DNA from: CAZVEE01 sp964625525
GTDB taxonomy: Bacteria; Pseudomonadota; Alphaproteobacteria; JAJFIK01
Direction of reading: 5' to 3'
DNA length: 37,962 nt
NCBI GenBank assembly: GCA_964625525.1
Contig: CAZVEE010000032.1
Location: forward strand, 1 to 37,962
Within the stretch, counting starts at the first letter, position 1. The number at the start of each line of letters is the position of its first letter. The notes beneath the pieces are model-generated. The model saw nothing but the letters and a program-made list of their open reading frames with translations. It made no database searches and had not been told where the DNA came from. Both the position numbers and the translations under genes were made by a program. Below, piece after piece: positions 16,478 to 24,004 of this stretch.

Positions 16478-16593
16478 GGCGTACTCGGATCAGCAACGGT
16501 AGGACATTGGTTCCTCACGGACGGTTTGTTCGTGAGATGCGAGGCCCCGGTTCCTGTGCCCTCTCCATCTTTGGGAGCCGGCGGCCCTTCCCC

Positions 16594-16626
16594 GGCACGG
16601 ACGCGCGCCCCCCACGCGTCCGTGCC
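16594..16626 (-). other. Long perfect hairpin after the LLM oxidoreductase gene
   Basis: A perfect 12-bp stem (GGCACGGACGCG, 16594-16605, with CGCGTCCGTGCC, 16615-16626) and a 9-nt loop begin nine bases after the minus-strand gene stops. There is no T run on either side, so it may act as a transcript-end stabiliser or in factor-assisted termination. Confidence 0.6.
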
Positions 16627-16634
16627 GTCTTCCC

Positions 16635-17675
16635 TCAGAGCATTTCTGCGGCAATCAGGTCGTAAGAACGCAGGCGGTCCGCATAACCGTGTGTGAAGGT
16701 GTGGATCACCAAGTCGCGAGTCTCGTAACGCGTGCTCAGATCCAGGAGCTGCGCCCGCACGCGGGCCGGGCCACCCACGATGCAGCGCGCCTTGACCCGC
16801 GCCAGCAGCGTTTGTTCGTCGGCGGACAGCTCTTGCGCGCGCGCCGCGTCCGGTGACAGGAAGGCGGTGTGCTGCCCCTGGAGCAGACGCAGCACCCAGA
16901 GATGGCGGCTCATGGCCACATGTTCGGCCTCCTCGTCCGTCGGCGCACAAACGACCGAGACGGCGACGCAGGCCTGGGCCTCGACAGGCTCGTGTCGGGC
17001 GATAAAGCGTGTGCGGTAGGAGGCCATCAGCTCCGGGCCCGGCATGCTGCCATCCCCGTCGTCCCCGGCGATGAAATGGGCGTAGGCAAAGCGTTGGCCC
17101 AGTTGCGCCGCGATAGCTGCGCCCATGGGGCTTGATCCCAGCATCCATACTTCCGGCAGGCCCGATCCGGTCGGGCAGGCGCGGATGCCGCGATAGGGGT
17201 GATCCTCCGGCATGGCGGCCACTGCGCCCGCATCCTCCAGCAAGCGCAAGAGCAGATCCACCTTTTGCGGAAACACCTCCATGCCGAAGCTCTTCGGCCC
17301 GTTTTGCAGCGCCGCCGTCGTGCGCCCATCAGCGCCAGGTGCGCGGCCGATGCCCAGATCAATGCGTCCGGGATACAGTGTTTCCAGCATGCGCATCTGT
17401 TCGGCCACTTTCAGCGGCGCGTAGTGATGCAGCAGCACTCCCGCCGAGCCGACGCGGATCCGCGTTGTGGCAGCCGCCACGGCGCCCATGAGAATTTCCG
17501 GACAACTGCCGGCGAAGGCGTGGGTGTTGTGATGCTCAGCCACCCAATAGCGCTCATAGCCCAACGCCTCGCAGGCCTGTGCCAGGGCCACGGTTTCGGC
17601 GATGGCCGTGGCGGCATCCCCATCGGCACGGATCGGGGATTGGTCAAGGGCGGAAAGGCGCAAGCCTGAGGTCAT
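16635..17675 (-). CDS. LLM-class (luciferase-like) flavin-dependent oxidoreductase
   Basis: 346 aa, typical of the single-domain bacterial luciferase-like family. The sequence starts GLRLSALDQSPI and has YERYWVAEHHNTHAFAGSCPE, RIRVGSAGVLLHHYAPLKVAEQ, LYPGRIDLGIGRAPG and the C-terminal GGPARVRAQLLDL segment. Relatives (for example YhbW) use reduced flavin and oxygen on largely unknown substrates. It begins four bases after the thioesterase stop, with only a weak GGTGACC before it, so translation is probably coupled. A function linked to acyl substrates is possible from the neighbour but not shown. Confidence 0.9.
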   Translation of the reverse strand: MTSGLRLSALDQSPIRADGDAATAIAETVALAQACEALGYERYWVAEHHNTHAFAGSCPEILMGAVAAATTRIRVGSAGVLLHHYAPLKVAEQMRMLETLYPGRIDLGIGRAPGADGRTTAALQNGPKSFGMEVFPQKVDLLLRLLEDAGAVAAMPEDHPYRGIRACPTGSGLPEVWMLGSSPMGAAIAAQLGQRFAYAHFIAGDDGDGSMPGPELMASYRTRFIARHEPVEAQACVAVSVVCAPTDEEAEHVAMSRHLWVLRLLQGQHTAFLSPDAARAQELSADEQTLLARVKARCIVGGPARVRAQLLDLSTRYETRDLVIHTFTHGYADRLRSYDLIAAEML

Positions 17676-17679
17676 AGGG

Positions 17680-18141
17680 TCACCGGGGCCGGATCTTTTT
17701 GACGATGCCTGAGAAGTTCAGCAGCATGACCGGATCTGTCTCGCCCGCGCGGGCGGAGAAGACGAGCCCGCGCGCGAAGACGAGGCTGCCCGTCTCCCGG
17801 ACGATTTCGCCGGTGGCCTGCACGAAGTCCTGTTCCAGCCCCGCGCCGATGAACTCTGAATTCATGGAAACGGTGACGCCCATACCGTCTTGCAACGCAG
17901 GCTTAGAAATCACGAAGAGCGCGAAATCCGCGAAGGTCATGAGGCAGCCGCCATGAATGGCGCCGCTGCCGTTCACATGCTGGCCCAGCGCCTCGAAGGC
18001 GCATAGATAACGGCCGGGTTCGGTTTCGCGGAAGTAGAATGGGCCCGTATGCTCCTCAAACGGATCGAACCCGTCCCATTTGCGAAAGCCTTCCAGGCGC
18101 CCTGCACCCCATTTATCGGGACTGAGTGTTTCTGTGCTCAT
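17680..18141 (-). CDS. PaaI-type hotdog-fold thioesterase
   Basis: 153 aa. The hotdog signature is clear: HVNGSGAIHGGCLMTFADFAL, with the HGG turn and the Asp of the long helix, followed by VTVSMNSEFIGAG and GSLVFARGLVFS. The family hydrolyses acyl-CoA thioesters, often aromatic or medium-chain, in the cytoplasm. It precedes the LLM gene by four bases and follows the MBL-fold fragment by 65 bases, suggesting one transcript. The start has a weak GGCAG-type site; no better upstream start is apparent. Confidence 0.85.
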   Translation of the reverse strand: MSTETLSPDKWGAGRLEGFRKWDGFDPFEEHTGPFYFRETEPGRYLCAFEALGQHVNGSGAIHGGCLMTFADFALFVISKPALQDGMGVTVSMNSEFIGAGLEQDFVQATGEIVRETGSLVFARGLVFSARAGETDPVMLLNFSGIVKKIRPR

Positions 18142-18206
18142 AGCCGCTACTGCCGCCTCTTATCCATGGGAGGCCAGCATGACAAGATCTCAGCGACAGG
18201 GCAATG

Positions 18207-18311
18207 TCAGAGCGGGATCATGGTGACACGCCCGGCTGTCAGGCGTGCCGGCGACAAGGGATCATGGGTGGGCAGGTAGACGGTGGGCCGGGCCGCGAGA
18301 TAGGTGCGCAG
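18207..18311 (-). CDS. C-terminal fragment of an MBL-fold metallo-hydrolase
   Basis: Only the last 34 codons are present before the sequence gap. They read LRTYLAARPTVYLPTHDPLSPARL and end VTMIPL. The YLPTHDPxxxxRL ending is typical of metallo-beta-lactamase-fold lactonases of the AHL-lactonase type. The frame differs from that of the sigma-factor fragment on the other side of the gap, so these are two genes. The assignment rests on a short stretch and should be treated as provisional. Confidence 0.55.
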   Translation of the reverse strand: MRTYLAARPTVYLPTHDPLSPARLTAGRVTMIPL

Positions 18312-18411
18312 NNNNNNNNNNNNNNNNNNNNNNNNNNNNNNNNNNNNNNNNNNNNNNNNNNNNNNNNNNNNNNNNNNNNNNNNNNNNNNNNNNNNNNNNN
18401 NNNNNNNNNNN
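18312..18411. other. Assembly gap of 100 Ns
   Basis: A run of exactly 100 Ns, the usual placeholder for a gap of unknown size. It removes the 3' end of the sigma-factor gene and the 5' end of the MBL-fold gene. More than 100 bases must be missing if both genes are complete. Confidence 0.97.
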
Positions 18412-18655
18412 CCGGTAGCCAGGGCCCCGCATAGGCATCCCGTTCGCGCTTCAAGCGCCGCAACCGGTCAATACAGATCCGTGTGCAGACTGTAGCGAGC
18501 CAGGCCCGCAGGTCGTCCGGCGGAGTTTTTTGCACGGTCAGGCGCAAGAAGCTGTCCTGCACCGCATCCTCCGCATCCCCCACACTGCCTAACATGCGAT
18601 AGGCCAGGCCCATGAGCCAGGAGCGATGGGCAAGCGCCTCAGCCGACACGCTCAT
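18412..18655 (-). CDS. ECF41/SigJ-type RNA polymerase sigma factor, N-terminal part
   Basis: 81 residues are present before the gap. Region 2 is clear: GLAYRMLGSVGDAEDAVQDSFLRL, then LRAWLATVCTRICIDRLRRLK, and the AGPWLP stretch that marks the ECF41/SigJ group. Full members carry region 4 and a fused C-terminal SnoaL-like regulatory domain; these lie in the gap. Its ATG overlaps the stop of the preceding AhpD-like gene (ATGA, 18652-18655). ECF41 sigma factors have no classical anti-sigma factor and are often next to carboxymuconolactone-decarboxylase-like genes, as here. It is expected to recognise the promoter at 19616-19642. Confidence 0.88.
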
Positions 18656-19164
18656 GGCAAGGTCACCTGAACAAGGGCGCAGCTTTGCCCGTGGCCCAGG
18701 CCTCGTTTCAAGGTCGGGAAGACCCGCACCATGGCCACTGCAAGGGCCAGATCGGCTAGCCCTGCGTCACCGAAACGGGTGCGCGCCGCATCCACACCAT
18801 CCCCCGCGTCCGGATCATTGCTGGCCACAAGCATGCCGTAGCGATAGGCGATCGCGAGATCGGGCTCCAGCATGTCAGGGGCGTCGAGCGCGGTGCGTAA
18901 CAGGTCCTGTGCCACACCATCCTGAAGCGCGAGATTGACACAGATTTGCAGGCATGGGCCGCAATCCTCCGCCCGCGTCGCCGCTAGTCTTGCCACATGC
19001 AAGACCTCTTTCTCCACATGGCGGCGGTGGCGGGTCAGGGGCTGAATCATCAGGAATTTCCAGATGGAGGCAGGCGAGGCCCGCTCCAGGTCACGCAGGT
19101 AATCTGCGTTCCACCCCGTTGCGGCTTCCATTTGATCGATCAGTGTGCGTTCAATCCATCCCAT
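18652..19164 (-). CDS. AhpD/carboxymuconolactone decarboxylase-like protein
   Basis: 170 aa, helical. The segment EDCGPCLQICVNLAL carries C68-x2-C71 as in AhpD-type proteins, but the following His of the family motif is replaced by Cys (C75). Homologues act in peroxide defence or as decarboxylases; this one may be a thiol oxidoreductase partner of the sigma factor. A GGAGGG site precedes its ATG, which lies three bases after the stop of the membrane-protein gene, and its own stop overlaps the sigma factor start. This tight spacing shows a three-gene operon. Confidence 0.7.
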   Translation of the reverse strand: MGWIERTLIDQMEAATGWNADYLRDLERASPASIWKFLMIQPLTRHRRHVEKEVLHVARLAATRAEDCGPCLQICVNLALQDGVAQDLLRTALDAPDMLEPDLAIAYRYGMLVASNDPDAGDGVDAARTRFGDAGLADLALAVAMVRVFPTLKRGLGHGQSCALVQVTLP

Positions 19165-19167
19165 CGC

Positions 19168-19581
19168 TCAGGCCCTCCGCTCAAGGAATGCCCAGGCGCT
19201 CAAGCCTGCCATGATCAGTGCGACCAAGAACACCCCCGGCAGGTCGATGAGCCAGTGGCTGGCCGGCAGGCAGCCGGTGGTGATGTCGAAGATGTGCAGG
19301 GCGGCGTGCCCGGCAAACCAGAGGCTCGCCACGAAAGTCAGGATCGCCCGGTGCACGGGTAAGACAGCCGCAAGGCCCAGCGCCGCGCTCAGCGTGGCGA
19401 AAGTCACGCCAATATCGCGGACAAAATGCACGTTTAAAGGCCCCGTATTGGGCACGCCCGGCACGCTCCAATACCACGTCTCCGGTGCCCCCAACATTGC
19501 CGCGGCATTGAGGCCGCTCACAAGCCCCATGCCGGCCAGGGCGGCGGCGAGCGCCCCATGATTTGTTTGTCTCTGTGTCAC
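19168..19581 (-). CDS. Four-helix membrane protein, first gene of the ECF41 operon
   Basis: 137 aa from a GTG at 19581, preceded by AAGGGACGGG; the frame runs further upstream but that part is low-complexity and lies over the promoter. Four hydrophobic helices are visible (ALAAALAGMGLVSGLNAAAML, starting near residue 8; VTFATLSAALGLAAVL; AILTFVASLWFAGHAALHIF; VFLVALIMAGLSAWAF). The loop with WYWSVPGVPNTGPLNVHFVRD resembles small conserved membrane proteins of unknown role. A position between an ECF41-type promoter and an AhpD-like gene suggests a membrane sensor or effector in that regulon. Confidence 0.75.
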   Translation of the reverse strand: MTQRQTNHGALAAALAGMGLVSGLNAAAMLGAPETWYWSVPGVPNTGPLNVHFVRDIGVTFATLSAALGLAAVLPVHRAILTFVASLWFAGHAALHIFDITTGCLPASHWLIDLPGVFLVALIMAGLSAWAFLERRA

Positions 19582-19615
19582 GATACCCGTCCCTTGAGTG
19601 GTGTCTCCCCTCAAG

Positions 19616-19642
19616 GACGCCAGAGACGGGGCGGATGTGACA
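19616..19642 (-). promoter_or_regulatory. Candidate ECF41-type promoter
   Basis: On the minus strand TGTCACA (19642-19636) is followed after exactly 16 bases by CGTC (19619-19616). As I recall it, this is the promoter signature of ECF41 sigma factors. It sits 35 bases upstream of the GTG start at 19581 and 16 bases after the beta-barrel gene ends, in the right direction to drive the operon that encodes the ECF41-type sigma factor itself. Confidence 0.75.
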
Positions 19643-19657
19643 AGAGATGGCGAAAAA

Positions 19658-21067
19658 TCAGAAAAAAGAGGTGATCTGCGCGAAGCCGTAGAGGGTATCG
19701 CCCTGGCCGGTCGCGTTCGGGGCATCTTCGGCAAAGCGGCCGTTAAGCAGGAGCGAGGCGCCCGCTTCCACACGCAAGGCGTCCGGCACCAGCCAGTACC
19801 GCGCACGCCCGTCAATGGCGTGACCAATAAAGCGCCCCGATTGGCCCGAGGCGTCACGCACGCGGGCACTCACCCACGCATCGGTCTGCGAGGCGAGGAA
19901 GGCCGCCTTCCACGCCAGCCGCGCATCGAAGCGGCGGGACGGGCGGATACTCACCCGCGCCCCCGGGGCGCTGAGATTGGAGCGGCGCAGGGGACCGTGC
20001 AGGCTGGTATTGCCCAAATCCGTGCGCCGGGCGCCGAACAGCGCATCGCGCCGGCCATAGGTGCCGTCCTCCGGATCACCGTCACCGCTGGCATAGTCGT
20101 AGTCGATGCCCAAGCGCGGGCGCCAGGGATGGTCGAACGTGTAGCCCAGCTCCGCATGGACAAAGCCCGCGCGCAGGTCCAGATCCTCCCGGTCCAGAGG
20201 ATCCCGGCTCGCGCGCGCCGTGCCCAGGCGGATGGCGGCCTCGCCTTCATAATCCCACGCGCCCACGCGCGGCGGGTGATACAGGCGGATGCCGGGCTCG
20301 GCATAGCGGCGGTTCTGGGTTTCCAGGTCATGCCGGTCCCGCTCGGTGAGGCCATAGACGAAGAGGTCGAGATAGGTGCCGGGGCGGACTTGTCCGTGCC
20401 GGTAATGCACGGCCCAGAAGCGCCGGCCCCATTGTTCCTCGTCCAGGTCCCCTTCATTGCGGCCCACCGCGTCCCGGTCCGAAGGCAGCCGACCCACCGG
20501 CGTGGTGTAAAAGGCGTGCAGCTCCCGCTCCGCGCCCCAACGGGTCAGGGAATAGGCGCCAGTAAACGCCTGAATGGCATTGCGATAGCCGTTGCGGGTG
20601 ACAAGCCGTGTGCTGCCCAGATGCAGGGTCATGCGCCCCAAGGTCAGACGGCTTTCCACGCCAGCGCCGAACAGGCCGTCGAGAGAGACGCGGGCATAGG
20701 CTTGCAACACGTCGAGCGGGTTGACGAAACTGGCGGACAGCGCCGTGCCGTCGTCGTCGAAATAGCCGCGCATATCCGCGAGTTCGATGCCGAACGTGAC
20801 CGGGTCGAGATCGGCTTCGGCCAGGAGGGTGACTCGCGTAAACACGGCCTGGTCGCTGCCCGTGCGCCCTGCGATGTACTGGCCGTCAAGAGCTTCATAG
20901 CGGACCCTGGCCCGGCCCGAGAGGCGGAGCCAGTCTGGCCGTGCGTCCCAATCGTTGAGCGTGACGGGCTTGGTGTCGGCCCGGGCAATGGTGCTTGGTG
21001 CAATGCTTGCGCACAATAGCCCGAGCGCAGCCGCGGTGAGCGCCCCAACGAGCCCATTGAATGTCAC
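19658..21067 (-). CDS. Alginate-export-type outer-membrane beta-barrel protein
   Basis: 469 aa from a GTG at 21067 with a GGGGGA site. An N-terminal signal peptide (about 30 residues, likely cut after ARA) leads into repeated amphipathic strands such as RLSGRARVRYEALDG, TRVTLLAEADL and RLTLGRMTLHLGSTRLV. The sequence ends in Phe (QITSFF), as outer-membrane barrels do. The layout matches the alginate_exp/AlgE-like porin family, whose members export or import sugars, acids or other small molecules. It follows the MFS gene on the same strand by 93 bases, which might pair an inner-membrane and an outer-membrane step, but a palindrome in between hints at separate control. Confidence 0.82.
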   Translation of the reverse strand: MTFNGLVGALTAAALGLLCASIAPSTIARADTKPVTLNDWDARPDWLRLSGRARVRYEALDGQYIAGRTGSDQAVFTRVTLLAEADLDPVTFGIELADMRGYFDDDGTALSASFVNPLDVLQAYARVSLDGLFGAGVESRLTLGRMTLHLGSTRLVTRNGYRNAIQAFTGAYSLTRWGAERELHAFYTTPVGRLPSDRDAVGRNEGDLDEEQWGRRFWAVHYRHGQVRPGTYLDLFVYGLTERDRHDLETQNRRYAEPGIRLYHPPRVGAWDYEGEAAIRLGTARASRDPLDREDLDLRAGFVHAELGYTFDHPWRPRLGIDYDYASGDGDPEDGTYGRRDALFGARRTDLGNTSLHGPLRRSNLSAPGARVSIRPSRRFDARLAWKAAFLASQTDAWVSARVRDASGQSGRFIGHAIDGRARYWLVPDALRVEAGASLLLNGRFAEDAPNATGQGDTLYGFAQITSFF

Positions 21068-21110
21068 GCCGTCCCCCTAACGCCTCTTCTGTGGCGCCTT
21101 CATTCCATAA

Positions 21111-21126
21111 TTTGAGAATACTCAAA
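21111..21126 (-). promoter_or_regulatory. Palindrome upstream of the beta-barrel gene
   Basis: TTTGAG-AATA-CTCAAA is a perfect 6-bp inverted repeat in an AT-rich patch, 44 bases upstream of the GTG start at 21067. Its place and base composition fit an operator or promoter element; no matching regulator is encoded nearby. Confidence 0.4.
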
Positions 21127-21160
21127 ATATGAATGATCCGCTAGTGCGCGGCTGGGATTT

Positions 21161-22435
21161 CTACGGCGTTTGCCGAGAGACAGGGGCGGGGGGCGAGCGC
21201 GGATTGGTCAAGATCGGCACCAGCGCCAGAACGGCCAACAGGGCCGCCAGCAGGAACGGCGCGCCGGGCACTTGGGCGGGCGCGTCCGGGCCTGTGAAGG
21301 TCGCGAACATCTGCGTCATCACGGGCGGGGACATGATCGCGGACAGGCTGACCAGACTGGTCATCGCTCCCTGCAATTCGCCTTGTTCGTTCGCGGGAAC
21401 TTGGTTGGAGACGAGCCCTTGAATGGCTGGTGCGCAAATGCCCGCAAAGGCGCCGACCACGATGACCGGATAGATCATCCAGCCCTGTGTCACCAGGGCG
21501 TAGCCGCCGAACGCGACGGCCGAGAGCGCAAGCCCGATCAGTGCCGCCCGCCAGGGGCCGATCTGGGGGATGATCCAGCGGATCAACCCGCCCTGAACAA
21601 TCGCGGACATAACGCCGACAAAACCCAACGACAGGCCGATATCTCCACTCGACCAGTCGAATTTGGCAATGGTGTAGTAGGTCCAGGCGGATGGATACAC
21701 CTGATGCGCGAGATGATAGAGCAAGTAAGCGATAAGCAGCCCGATCACGACCGGATAGCGGCGCACTTGCATGAGCGCCCCTACCGGATTGGCCCGCCGC
21801 CACTCGAAAGGGCGGCGCTTGCCCACGGCCAGCGTTTCCGGCAGCACAAAATAGCCATAGGTCACATTGACGAAGGCAAGGGCCGCGGCCGCAAAAAAGG
21901 GCACGCGCGGCCCGAATTCACCCAGGAGCCCACCCACGACCGGGCCGATGATAAAGCCGATGCCGAAGGCGGCGCCCAACAGTCCGAAATTCTGCGCCCG
22001 TTTCTCTGGCGGCGACACATCGGCGATATAGGCGGCTGCGGTTGTGTGGCTGGCGCCCATGATGCCGGATAGAAAGCGTCCCAGGAACAGCCAACCCAGG
22101 GTCGAAGCGAAGGCCATGATCAGGTAGTCGATGCCAAGCCCGGTCAGCGAGCCCAGCAACACCGGGCGACGCCCGAACCGGTCAGACAGGTTGCCGATGA
22201 TGGGCGCGAACACGAACTGTGTGGCTGCGTAGAGAAACAGCATGAACCCGCCATAAATGGCGGCGTCCGCCAGGGGCTCACCGGTCAATTCCATAATCAG
22301 CTCTGGCAGCACGGGCAGGATGATGCCGAGCCCGGTCACGTCGATGAGCAGCGTGATGACAATGAATGTCATCGCGTGCGGCCCGCCAGGGGCTGGGCCG
22401 GTGCTACGCTCGGGTGTGTCGGTCTGCGTGGTCAT
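21161..22435 (-). CDS. TCR/Tet-family MFS transporter
   Basis: 424 aa, twelve predicted helices. The loop-2/3 motif GNLSDRFGRRPVLL is the MFS signature, and FIVITLLIDVTGLGIILPVLPELI with GASHTTAAAYIADVSPPEKRA is typical of TetA-like drug:H+ antiporters. It may export a drug or metabolite; tetracycline resistance cannot be inferred because many chromosomal relatives do not confer it. An AGGGACAGG site precedes the ATG. It is divergent from the acyl-CoA dehydrogenase at 22576, and no TetR-type regulator lies next to it. Confidence 0.88.
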   Translation of the reverse strand: MTTQTDTPERSTGPAPGGPHAMTFIVITLLIDVTGLGIILPVLPELIMELTGEPLADAAIYGGFMLFLYAATQFVFAPIIGNLSDRFGRRPVLLGSLTGLGIDYLIMAFASTLGWLFLGRFLSGIMGASHTTAAAYIADVSPPEKRAQNFGLLGAAFGIGFIIGPVVGGLLGEFGPRVPFFAAAALAFVNVTYGYFVLPETLAVGKRRPFEWRRANPVGALMQVRRYPVVIGLLIAYLLYHLAHQVYPSAWTYYTIAKFDWSSGDIGLSLGFVGVMSAIVQGGLIRWIIPQIGPWRAALIGLALSAVAFGGYALVTQGWMIYPVIVVGAFAGICAPAIQGLVSNQVPANEQGELQGAMTSLVSLSAIMSPPVMTQMFATFTGPDAPAQVPGAPFLLAALLAVLALVPILTNPRSPPAPVSRQTP

Positions 22436-22575
22436 GGTGCCTGTCCCTGCGAATCGTCCATGGCTGGGCGAGCGCGTCCTTTGGCCAACTTACCCCACTG
22501 ACCAGCGAACGCGCTATGCTGCCACCTAGACCGTGTGAACAGTGCGCCCACTAGTCAGGATGAAGGGGAGGCCCC

Positions 22576-23733
22576 ATGCCGCTCGATCTGGAAACCCGCG
22601 ATCAGCTGATCGACACCGTGCGTCGGTTTGTGCGCGAGCGCCTGGTGCCGCTTGAAGCCCAAGTGGCCGAGGACGACGACGTGCCCGCCTCCGTCGTGGC
22701 GGAGATGAAGGCGCTGGGCCTGTTTGGCTTGTCGATCCCCACCGATTATGGCGGCCTGGGGCTGACCATGGAGGAGGAGGTACTGGTGGCGCTGGAACTG
22801 GGCCAGACCTCGCCTGCGTTCCGCTCCGTGATCGGCACCAATGTGGGCATCGGCAGCCAGGGCATTGTCATGTTCGGCTCTGCTGAGCAGAAAGCCCATT
22901 GGCTGCCCAAACTGGCCAGTGGCGAGGCGATCGCCAGCTTCTGTCTCACCGAACCTGAAGCCGGGTCTGACGCGGCGTCGGTGCGCACCACGGCGCTGCC
23001 CGACGGCAATGGCTATGTGGTCAATGGCACCAAGCGCTATATCACCAATGCCAATAAGGCGGACGTGCTGACCCTGATGGCGCGTTCCAATCCGGAGCGG
23101 GACGGGGCGGGGGGCATCTCCGCCTTTATCGTGCCCACCGACACGCCCGGCATCAGCATCGGGCGGCCGGAACAGAAGATGGGCCAGCAGGGCGCCCATA
23201 TCTGTGACGTGGTGTTCGACGATGCGCGCATTCCCGGCGAGTGCCTGCTGGGGCACGAGGGGCAGGGCTTTCGCGTGGCGATGCAGGTGCTGGACCGGGG
23301 GCGGTTGCATATCGCGGCCGTCTGCGTCGGCGTGGCCGAGCGGCTATTGCGTGAGATGACCGCCTATGCGGCCGAGCGCACCCAGTTCGGCCAGCCCATC
23401 GGCACCTTCCAGCTGATCCAGGCCATGCTCGCCGACAGTAAGGCCGAGGCTTATGCGGCGCGCTCTATGGTGATGGATGCGGCGCGCAAGCGTGATGCGG
23501 GCGAGCCGGTCTCCATGGAAGCGTCGTGCTGCAAGTATTTCGCTTCGGAAATGGTGGGACGGGTCGCGGACCGGGCCGTGCAGGTCTTTGGCGGCGCCGG
23601 CTATGTGGCCGATTACGGCATCGAGCGTTTTTATCGCGATGTGCGCATTTTCCGTCTTTATGAAGGCACCAGCCAGATTCAGCAGATCATCATCGCCCGG
23701 GCCATGCTGAAGGATCATGAGCAGCAAGCCTGA
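22576..23733 (+). CDS. Acyl-CoA dehydrogenase, classical homomeric type
   Basis: 385 aa. It has all standard parts: helical N-domain, SFCLTEPEAGSDAASVRT for FAD and substrate, AERTQFGQPIGTFQLIQ, and FGGAGYVADYGIERFYRDVR leading to the catalytic E363 in LYEGTSQIQ. It should oxidise saturated fatty acyl-CoA to trans-2-enoyl-CoA with FAD, passing electrons to ETF. Unlike the dehydrogenases at 4326 and 10073 it keeps the MCAD-type base. An AAGGGGAGG site precedes the ATG, and its 3' end overlaps the DUF3253 gene by 17 bases. Confidence 0.93.
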   Translation: MPLDLETRDQLIDTVRRFVRERLVPLEAQVAEDDDVPASVVAEMKALGLFGLSIPTDYGGLGLTMEEEVLVALELGQTSPAFRSVIGTNVGIGSQGIVMFGSAEQKAHWLPKLASGEAIASFCLTEPEAGSDAASVRTTALPDGNGYVVNGTKRYITNANKADVLTLMARSNPERDGAGGISAFIVPTDTPGISIGRPEQKMGQQGAHICDVVFDDARIPGECLLGHEGQGFRVAMQVLDRGRLHIAAVCVGVAERLLREMTAYAAERTQFGQPIGTFQLIQAMLADSKAEAYAARSMVMDAARKRDAGEPVSMEASCCKYFASEMVGRVADRAVQVFGGAGYVADYGIERFYRDVRIFRLYEGTSQIQQIIIARAMLKDHEQQA

Positions 23734-24004
23734 GCCACCGCAGGCGCCGGAGGCCATTGCCGCGGCGATCCTGGAGCTGGTGAGCGCACGGGGGGCGGGC
23801 AAAACCATCTGCCCGTCCGAAGCGGCCCGGGCCGTCGATCCAGAGCACTGGCGCGGGTTGATGAAACAGGTGCGCGCAGTGGCCGCCGATCTGGCCGATG
23901 AAGGGCGTATCCGCGTGACCCGCAAGGGGCGCACCGTGAACTTGCGCGAGGTCAAAGGCGTGATCCGCCTGGGTCTGCCGGTGCTGGACCCATCCGATGA
24001 CTGA
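23717..24004 (+). CDS. DUF3253 domain-containing protein
   Basis: 95 aa, the full length of the DUF3253 family. It has the ICPSEAARAVDPEHWRGLM helix-turn region and the RITRKGRxVNL-like strand (RIRVTRKGRTVNLREV) that suggest a small winged-helix fold. The function is unknown. It overlaps the upstream dehydrogenase by 17 bases and the downstream uracil-DNA glycosylase by 8, so translation of all three is probably coupled. Confidence 0.88.
   Translation: MSSKPEPPQAPEAIAAAILELVSARGAGKTICPSEAARAVDPEHWRGLMKQVRAVAADLADEGRIRVTRKGRTVNLREVKGVIRLGLPVLDPSDD

Noticed and set aside
18239..18655. One sigma-factor gene reading through the Ns
   Set aside because: The frame after the gap is not sigma-like; another frame there reads as an MBL-fold ending, so the continuous frame is an effect of the placeholder length.
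19598..21019. A plus-strand frame of about 470 codons
   Set aside because: It is antisense to the beta-barrel gene and has no recognisable domains.
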